From Heliocybe sulcata (Eukaryota; Basidiomycota; Agaricomycetes; Gloeophyllales; Gloeophyllaceae): 64,000 nucleotides of DNA. The notes below the pieces were generated by a model, which did no database searches, was not told the DNA's origin, and worked only from the letters and a program-made list of their open reading frames with translations. Shown here one piece after another: positions 57,807 through 64,000 of the stretch (positions are counted from its first letter, which is position 1; each line of letters opens with the position of its first letter). The translations under genes were made by a program, and so were the position numbers. The stretch spans positions 844,591 to 908,590 of the forward strand of contig ML213505.1 of assembly GCA_004369045.1 (NCBI GenBank), given 5' to 3'.

Positions 57807-58854
57807 CTATATATAATTTAACGGTACCGGCTTGGAGAGCCTTCTGTCACGCTTGCCACTGTGACTGCCACTCAGAGACTTCCTGTTGTCTTTGCGTATA
57901 GAGGTAGGATCGGGGACGGAAGTCGAAGGGTCCTCAGAAAACACAGCAGCTAGGAGTTCTTTCATCCTCTGCGAGCTATCACGGGTCCCAGACGGCACTG
58001 CAAGTGCATGTTCATCGGCTGTTTGTAAAGGGAGAGTAGAAGCGCGAGCAAGCGGCTTCTCCGGGTCTTCTGGAAGCGTAGACTCCCTGCTGGGCAGAAG
58101 GCGAGGTAATCTGTACACCACCACGAGGAGGAAAATGGCATAGGTCAATACTACGAGAAGTCAGTCGTCTATCGCTGACGTGACCAGTAGCACTGTATAA
58201 CGCACGGAAAGCGGGAATGATCCAGCTCGCTATGAGAATGTAGGTGTTGATCAACATGCAGATACCTTGTTGATCAGGAGCTAGACTCATAGTAAGCAAA
58301 CACGCGATCACTTTGAGCGCATCAACGTACTTTCATCAGGACATTGGAATCGCGGACTCCATAGAACATAAGCAACAGCGACACCTACCACTGGTCAGGC
58401 TTCCTGCCGTTCTTGAAATCACTGTACGAAGACTCACCGATATGGGCAATAAGGAGGAAGAAGAGACGTGCCGCATCAAGCCACACTCTGAACGTCGTAA
58501 GAATGCTGAAGAGCGGGTCAGTCTGCCATACCGCTAGCTGTCTGAGAGAATGCACGAACAGAAGGGGTAGCATAATTATCGTTAATGTGTTCACAACTAG
58601 AAGGAGGACGGCAAATGATCCTGTGGGATGGTTAGAAGAAGTACCCTCAAGAATGACGATGCGAGACGAACTCTCTCGAGTATCCGACACATTCCACCGA
58701 AAGAATATCTCCAGGCATAATAATACAATCCATAAGAGACTAATGAAGGCCATGATAGCTGCAGGGATCATTGGGGATCAGGACGGCCGAGTAACAGGGA
58801 AGTCGACGTACAAAAAGCCACGGCGCGAGCCTTTACAAACACTGAGCCAGCCAT
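57807..58854 (-). CDS. Multi-spanning membrane protein, function unknown
   Basis: From the ATG at 58854 the first exon gives MAGSVFVKARAVAF and joins in frame, across a GTACGT...TGCAG intron, to SIMAFISLLWIVLLCLEIFFRW. Further spans are FAVLLLVVNTLTIIMLPLLFVHSL, WLDAARLFFLLIAHIG, TYILIASWIIPAFRALY and TYAIFLLVVVYRL. About seven are expected overall. The cytosolic-type C-terminal tail is Ser/Pro/Arg-rich (LPEDPEKPLARASTLP, RKSLSGSHSGKRDRRLSK) and stops at 57807. The layout resembles fungal seven-span receptors or tetraspanin-like proteins, but I recognise no signature; function is open. Confidence 0.6.
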
Positions 58855-59352
58855 AAGATTCTTGCATTAATCGTTCGTGAGATGATACAAGGGGTATAGC
58901 CAGACACAGCGGAAGTAAAATACAGAGGACCAGCCAGGCTACCAGAGCCGAGGGGAGGAGAGGGCGAGAGGTCCAGGGCGGTTAAAACGCCACGCCAGTC
59001 CAGCAAATCCAGGAGCCACCGTCTAATATGGATTGAGGTTCATATACATATTAGAATGAACAGTGGCAGGGAAGCGGCCGGTTTGGAACAAAGGCAGGAC
59101 ACGTTCTTTTGTGCAAGTTTACGTGAACCCACTCGTCCAATCATATTCCACCGCCCGGCATTCTCCGACCCTTGTCAGCAGTCTGCGACATTGCCTGCAG
59201 GGGTCTTTCAAGCTCGTTGCAGTCCTCTGGGACCAGTGAACCTTGGGTCGGAGAAATACTGAAGTTTTCTGAGTCTATGTCTTACGGCTGGCTATTGCGT
59301 AGTCGACCAGCAATTGCACGCATTCTCCGCGGGTCCTTCATCCGGGTACGCC
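58855..59352. other. Divergent promoter region (membrane protein / MFS transporter)
   Basis: About 0.5 kb without coding signal. No strong repeat or core-promoter box was picked out. Confidence 0.45.
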
Positions 59353-61214
59353 ATGCCTAAGCCACTCATGCGCCGCATGCGACGAGGTTTTATGTGCTTA
59401 TCCATTGCTGCAAATGCGTCCGTATGATCGAACTCGTTCATCGGCTATTGACGTTTACGCCTCACTCTGCAGACTGTGTGCGGGCGGGATTTTCACGTTC
59501 CCCTTGATGTCGCCGGCATTAGCGACTCATCTGAAGCTGACACAGCCCCAGTTAACCACGATCGTGCTGGCGTACGTCCAGACCTCGCTCATGAAGCCTC
59601 GTCGCATATATTGAACGTCTTGCTTAGAGGCATGGTTGGGCAGTATCCCTTCGCCGCCATAGTGGGAAAGTGTACTGACAAATACGGACCTTGGGCGTGT
59701 TCACTCATCGCGTCCATATTGTTCTCGTCGGGCTTCGGATTATCCTCGCTAGAGATATCGAAGACCCCGGATGATATCTCGCAGCCTTCAGCATCGTCGT
59801 ACAGGCGGCTGACAGTCTTCTTCTTCATGGCTGGGTTCGGCACCGTGTTTTCGTACGTTCACCCGTTTAACAGCTTGTTTGAGGTAATAATCGAGTCTAG
59901 GTATTTCTCCGCTCTGATCTCGGCGTCGAAGAATTTTCCCCATTACACTGGCGTAGCCTCTGGTGCTACAATGGCCTTGTTTGGTTTGTCTCCACTCTTC
60001 CTATCGGCAATCGCCTCGACTTTCTTCACGGAACCAAATTCTGGATTGCAGGTCTCAAGGTACCTCACTTTTCTGGCGGTTTTCGTGGGCCTCGTAAATC
60101 TTCTCGGTACTGTGAGCCTGTGGACACCGAAGAGGATAGCCCGATATGGGCCTGAGCTGGAAGCTGAGAGCTCACGGCAGGCTCAAGCCATCGAGCAGCC
60201 GGATGAGCGTTCCCTTCTGCTTCCTGGCAAGGCAGCGACTGTCAGGGTTGAAGTCAGCGCGATAGATGAACATGCTTCCGCGCTCAGCCTCTTGAAGAAT
60301 CATCATTTTTGGGTGCTCGCCATGATCATGCTGTTAGTATGCGGCATTGTGAGTGTCTCTAGTTATTGATATTTACCCATAACTAATTACTAGTCTTCAG
60401 TGCGAGATGATCATGGCGAACATGGGTACCATTGTGCTTTCGCTTCCGCGATCCTCCGGTCCGAGTGTGGATGCCACCAATCTACAGCGATCCAGCCCTG
60501 ATGATGCAACGGCTACTCAGGTCCGCCTGTTGTCCCTAGCCAACACCATATCACGACTGGTGGTTGGTGCTCTAGCGGATTATATCTCCCCTGTTCTTTC
60601 CTATTTGCCCAATGGTGACCAATTGTTTCTACGGAAACACTTGATTAGTCGCATGTCGTTCTTGTCACTATCATCGGCGATACTGGCCATTACGGTCGCC
60701 ATCGTTCAGCTAAGTGCGAAGGTTCAAGGAGGATTTTGGGTGTTAAGGTAATATACCCGCACTATGCAACCCCATTCGCTAAGATTAATGGTTTTCCAGC
60801 GTCGGTACCGGAACGACGTATGGAATGACGTTTACTGTCATGTAAGTACAGACTATCTCCTCTCACAACGGCACTAAGCTGTACTGAATATATTCGCCTC
60901 AAAAGTCCAAGGTAAGATCCTTGCTCGCTCAGCTTCGACGACTACTGACAGCAGCCCGCGTCAGCATCCTCTCATCCATATGGGGCGTGGAGAATATGGC
61001 GCGAAATTTCGGCATTATTTCCTATGCACCGTTTGTAGGAACTTCGTTATTTTCATACCTCTATGCGTTCGTCTCGGCGTCGCATGCACCGGGTGATGGG
61101 ATATGCCAAGGGGCATCGTGCTGGAGACTCACATTCTGGGTGGCTGCGGGTTCTTCCATCATCGCCTTTTGCGGGTCTCTGTACCTTTGGAGGGCGTGGA
61201 AAGGGAGACTATGA
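59353..61214 (+). CDS. mch1: Mch1-like (nodulin-type) MFS transporter
   Basis: A 12-span major-facilitator protein of the Mch1/nodulin-like group, placed at the vacuole in yeast; substrate unknown. The start at 59353 gives MPKPLMRRMRRGFMCLSIAANA; a GTCCGT intron joins in frame to LCAGGIFTFPLMSPALATHLKLTQPQLTTIVLA, typical of span 1-2 in this group. GMVGQYPFAAIVGKCTDKYGP (MFS A-like loop), FGTVFSYFSALISASKNFPHYTGVASGATMALFGLSPL, LLKNHHFWVLAMIMLLVCGI, LANTISRLVVGALADYISP, SVGTGTTYGMTFTV and SIWGVENMARNFGIISYAPFVGTSLFSYLYA follow to TGA at 61214. A hydrophilic central loop lies near 60160-60270. Confidence 0.85.
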
Positions 61215-61324
61215 TGCTTGCACAGAAGAAGTAGATGGATGTTATATGTCATATACGGCTGTTGTCAGGACCTGCGGATATGTGTCCGCGAATATACACT
61301 ACAGTCAATTTGAATCCGTCCCCG

Positions 61325-61478
61325 GGCCGTTCGGGCCGGGTATGCAATATTTGCTTTTCCATCACCGGCCGTTTGGGCCTCCTCATCGTCATCGACGACG
61401 CGTAATGCATCCTCCGGCTACACGCGTCCACCGAGCTGGACAACTTTCCGCGACTCTACCCGACGCAAACAGACGCGT
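61325..61478 (+). promoter_or_regulatory. ACGCGT cluster and GGCC repeat before the AIG1-like gene
   Basis: Three ACGCGT palindromes (61398-61403, 61422-61427, 61473-61478) lie within 81 bp, 41-121 bp before the start codon. Upstream are two near-identical 13-mers GGCCGTTYGGGCC (61325-61337 and 61367-61379), each itself a short palindrome. The whole 304-bp gap holds no gene. Confidence 0.5.
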
Positions 61479-61518
61479 TTATTGATTCCGATTCCACTTC
61501 AATAACGTCTATTGCACC

Positions 61519-62416
61519 ATGTCCTTCAAACCAGCACCTCTCCTGCTGCATGCGATAGCGGCAGGGGTCATGGCATGGGGGTACAACAACCTTGGATCTC
61601 TAATGCAGGACGCGTGGATTGAGAAGCAGAAGGGCGGGCACTCACAGTTTCTGACGATACAAGGGTAACGCATATAACTCATCCTGCGACAAAGTAGAGT
61701 TATGCTCAAAGATATTCTTGGCTTAGGCTCTTGATGGCCTTGTTGACCATGGCCGTCAGTCTCGTGCTGGACCTGGCTCCGTCGTTCGCAGGTCCGCCGA
61801 GAAGTTTCCCTCCGTCGTTTAGACTATTCTGATTTTCGCACATTAGTTTTGCGTAATGTCAAGCGGGTTCTGCTCATGGTCTCACTGCCGGTATGTCGCT
61901 CGTGATTAATTGATTCGCAACGTTTGGAACTCATTGCCTGCAGGTAGCGGTAGTCGTCTCCTCCATCTACTGGACACTGGTTCTATCCATGCCGCACATG
62001 ATCCTTCAAGCTAATCCTGGGACTACTCCCCCAACCTCTTCTTCAGAGGCTCCGCAGCTAATGCGGATACCTCTCGAGATGGATTTAGCCCTGCACGCTT
62101 CCCCAGCACTAAGCTTGCTCGCGGACTTCTTGCTGTTCGAGAAGAAGTATGGCCGCAACGAAACGGTTTACGTCGCACCCGTCCTAGCTGCTTTGTTTGG
62201 TTTCTTCTATGCTAACTGGGTGGAGTACCTTGCCAAATTCAACGGATCGTGTGAGTTCTCATGTCTTCGGTGTACTCCTCCGAATATTAAAACATTCATC
62301 CAGTCCCGTATCCTTTCTTGACGGACAATTCATTTGAGATACGGGTTGCCATATACTCTGGAGCCATTACTCTCGCTCTCGTATCGTTCTGGCTCATCAA
62401 CTCCGTTCACAAATAA
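61519..62416 (+). CDS. FAR-17a/AIG1-like membrane hydrolase
   Basis: A multi-span protein of the AIG1/ADTRP family; human members hydrolyse fatty-acid esters of hydroxy fatty acids with an intramembrane Thr and His. The start at 61519 gives MSFKPAPLLLHAIAAGVMAWGYNN and HSQFLTIQGL with a Thr in the FLT context of the catalytic Thr. LLMALLTMAVSLVLDL, VAVVVSSIYWTLVLSM and MDLALHASPALSLLADFLLFEKKY (candidate catalytic His) follow, then YVAPVLAALFGFFYANWVEYLAKFNGSFPYPFLT and VAIYSGAITLALVSFWLINSVHK. The TAA is at 62414-62416. Five to six spans, full length. Confidence 0.82.
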
Positions 62417-62873
62417 TTCCCTTTCTGTATTCCCAGTAGAAATGTATGAGGACACTCCCCATTGTCTGTGCTTCCGGATTGTGGCAATGCATTGCATGAT
62501 CGATATTTTCCGGTCGGATCAGCATCACTCAGGGTTGTTGCCACACGAATCTGCGGTCTGATGGACAATTGAATCTGGTCAAATTCATTCGCGCAGCTGA
62601 CAACGTACTATTCAATATTCACGCTCCAACTCCACACACGTCTTTACAAAATGGGCGGCTCGCCTTCTGGTTAGGGCTTGATTCCTTATCTGGGGCAGAT
62701 ATGACCTGCTGCACATATCTCAGAGGTGGTCACGATCAACGTGGACCTCCGCCGGTGGTGGCTTGAAGAGCGGGTCTGTGCGCATGCTCTCGAGCATCGG
62801 ATTCATGAAATCGAAAGCCAGTTCTAGATTCTGCCGTTTACCTGCATCGACACGCAGCTGGAAATCTCGCATT
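62417..62873. other. Intergenic before kynurenine formamidase
   Basis: About 0.46 kb, 3' flank of the AIG1-like gene and presumed promoter. No coding exon recognised. Confidence 0.45.
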
Positions 62874-63799
62874 ATGTCGTCTACGGGAATACAGGAGTAC
62901 CTCGATGTTCCATATGGCAGCGTATCCTCAGAAGACGTATACCACCAGTTTGACATATTCACACCGCAAGCTCGGGACAAGGGCTCACCGTCTCCGCTGA
63001 TCTGTTTTGTACACGGCGGAGCATGGCGAAGGTACGCATAGCTGCTCTATCTTGAATACGGTGAAAATGACGTTTTTATCGCAGTGAAGACAAGTCTTAC
63101 CATCGTTCTCTGGCCCGCAGGCTCGTCATGAGCACGCACTACCCGGTTGCCGTTCCGAATTATAGGTTGACTCCAAGCACTCCTACAGAAGACGACCACC
63201 TCTACCATCCGGCGCACGCGGAAGACATCCTGCAATTCCTCCATTTCATTCAGACGTGGCGCGGTCCTGAATCTACTCCCATATATGATGCATCAAGGCT
63301 ATACCTCCTTGGTCACAGCTGCGGGGCGCACATCTTAACTTCAATCTTCCTCGACTCTTCTGGCGTTACTGCGTCCTTGACCCCTTCCCCGACCCTGTCA
63401 GATGCGGTCCGGGGAATCGGTCTCTCTGAAGGCATCTACGACCTAAATCGGCTGCTTCAGAGCTATCCTGGATACCGAGAATGGTTCATCGAGAGTGCGT
63501 TTGGGAAGAGAGACGACTTTTCGCCGTTCTCTACGACGGCCTTGCCATTACGGGATGGCTCGTTGCATATGAAGTGGCTGGTGCTTCATTCGAAGGGGGA
63601 CACCCTCGTCGATGAAGTCCAAGCCAGTTTGATGTATGAGCACCTCACTAGCTTGTACCAAGCGAGGGACTTGCCCGTTGACGTTCATGTCGCCAAAAAC
63701 TGGGATGAACTTCACGAAGAACACAATGACCTCCTGCGGGGTGATAAGTACGTGGAGCTCATCTCAAAGTTCGTGATGGGACCGGCTTCTGCCGCTTAG
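62874..63799 (+). CDS. bna7: Kynurenine formamidase-like alpha/beta-hydrolase
   Basis: Hydrolyses N-formylkynurenine to kynurenine and formate in tryptophan breakdown and NAD synthesis. The start at 62874 gives MSSTGIQEYLDVPYGSVSSEDVYHQFDIFTP and ICFVHGGAWR, the HGGxW oxyanion motif. A short intron joins to SEDKSYHRSLARRLV, VAVPNYRLTPSTP, and the nucleophile elbow GHSCGAH. A candidate acid/His pair lies in SKGDTLVDEVQ and NWDELHEEHNDLL. It ends GPASAA at 63799. Its tail-to-tail neighbour 67 bp away is kynureninase, the next enzyme of the pathway, which strongly supports the call over a generic esterase. Confidence 0.85.
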
Positions 63800-63866
63800 G
63801 CTTCATATACATATACCGAGGCTAGTGGGGTAATAAAATATGTTCATTAAACCGCCACAAACCCGC

Positions 63867-64000
63867 TTAAGTCTGCATCGAATCTAACACAGTCTCCATG
63901 ATGGCAGCGGCGCGTTCGCAGTCATCAGCCGTATTGTACAAAGGCGCGGGTGCCAGGCGTATCACGTCAGGCTTTCTCTCATCTCCGACAACGCCGTAGC
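63867..64000 (-). CDS. bna5: Kynureninase, C-terminal end (continues past the window)
   Basis: PLP enzyme cleaving (3-hydroxy)kynurenine to (3-hydroxy)anthranilate and alanine. Only the last 43 residues are present: YGVVGDERKPDVIRLAPAP, LYNTADDCERAAAIMETVLDS, ending MQT at the TAA (63867-63869). The GDxRxPxVIRxAPxPLYN block is the conserved end of kynureninases. It is convergent with the formamidase gene. Confidence 0.85.
   Translation of the reverse strand, partial: YGVVGDERKPDVIRLAPAPLYNTADDCERAAAIMETVLDSMQT

Overview
The window is nuclear DNA of a filamentous basidiomycete, most likely an Agaricomycete (the protein wording resembles Polyporales). Genes lie close together on both strands. 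They are broken by many short introns of about 48-60 nt with GTxxGT donors and CTNAC/CTGAY branch sites, and almost every recognisable product is a single-copy eukaryotic housekeeping protein. There is no bacterial-style operon, CRISPR array, viral element or obvious secondary-metabolite cluster. All functions are read from protein motifs by eye; exon joins are my own and are stated where I checked the frame.

Layout. 1-13 kb: the 3' part of an Sfi1-like centrosome/SPB protein (+), a tiny PIG-Y-like GPI-anchor subunit (-), a small coiled-coil protein (+), a Gfo/Idh/MocA dehydrogenase (-), an aprataxin/Hnt3-like DNA repair protein (-) and the Rab GAP Gyp7 (-). 13-22 kb: ribosomal protein S21 (-), a PAP2 lipid phosphatase (-), PPP4R2 (+), an Fyv7-like rRNA-processing protein (-), eIF1 (+), the snRNP 27K protein (-), a mitochondrial-type RRM protein (+) and the cap-binding protein CBP20 (-). 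22-32 kb: proteasome ATPase Rpt3 (+), pyrroline-5-carboxylate reductase (-), Alg13 (+), tRNA methyltransferase Trm9 (+), NAC-alpha (-) and the TSC1/hamartin homologue (+). 32-42 kb: Hsp90 with a classic heat-shock promoter (+), an unknown Ser/Pro-rich protein (+), phosphoserine aminotransferase (+), three intron-bearing tRNA genes (Ser, Asn and an inverted identical Asn), a 2OG-Fe(II) oxygenase (+) and the DEAD-box helicase Rrp3 (-).

42-64 kb: TRAPP-II subunit Trs130 (-), the mannosyltransferase Alg3 (-) with a 0.65-kb inverted-repeat transposon sitting just before its start codon, a GH5 exo-beta-1,3-glucanase (-), GPI subunit PIG-H (+), a TBC1D5-like Rab GAP (-) overlapping the upstream ESCRT-III gene IST1 (-), a multi-spanning membrane protein (-), an Mch1-like MFS transporter (+), a FAR-17a/AIG1-like membrane hydrolase (+), and convergent genes for kynurenine formamidase (+) and kynureninase (-, cut by the window end).

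Themes: ER glycan work (PIG-Y, PIG-H, Alg13, Alg3), Rab/TRAPP/ESCRT membrane traffic (Gyp7, Trs130, TBC1D5-like, Ist1), RNA and protein synthesis, and kynurenine catabolism at the right edge. I did not find a convincing new multi-gene system. The observations most worth following are the transposon at ALG3, the IST1-TBC overlap with an in-frame fusion splice, a pair of covarying hairpins near 9.2-9.6 kb, the inverted tRNA-Asn pair, and an Hsp90 ending in MEEID.
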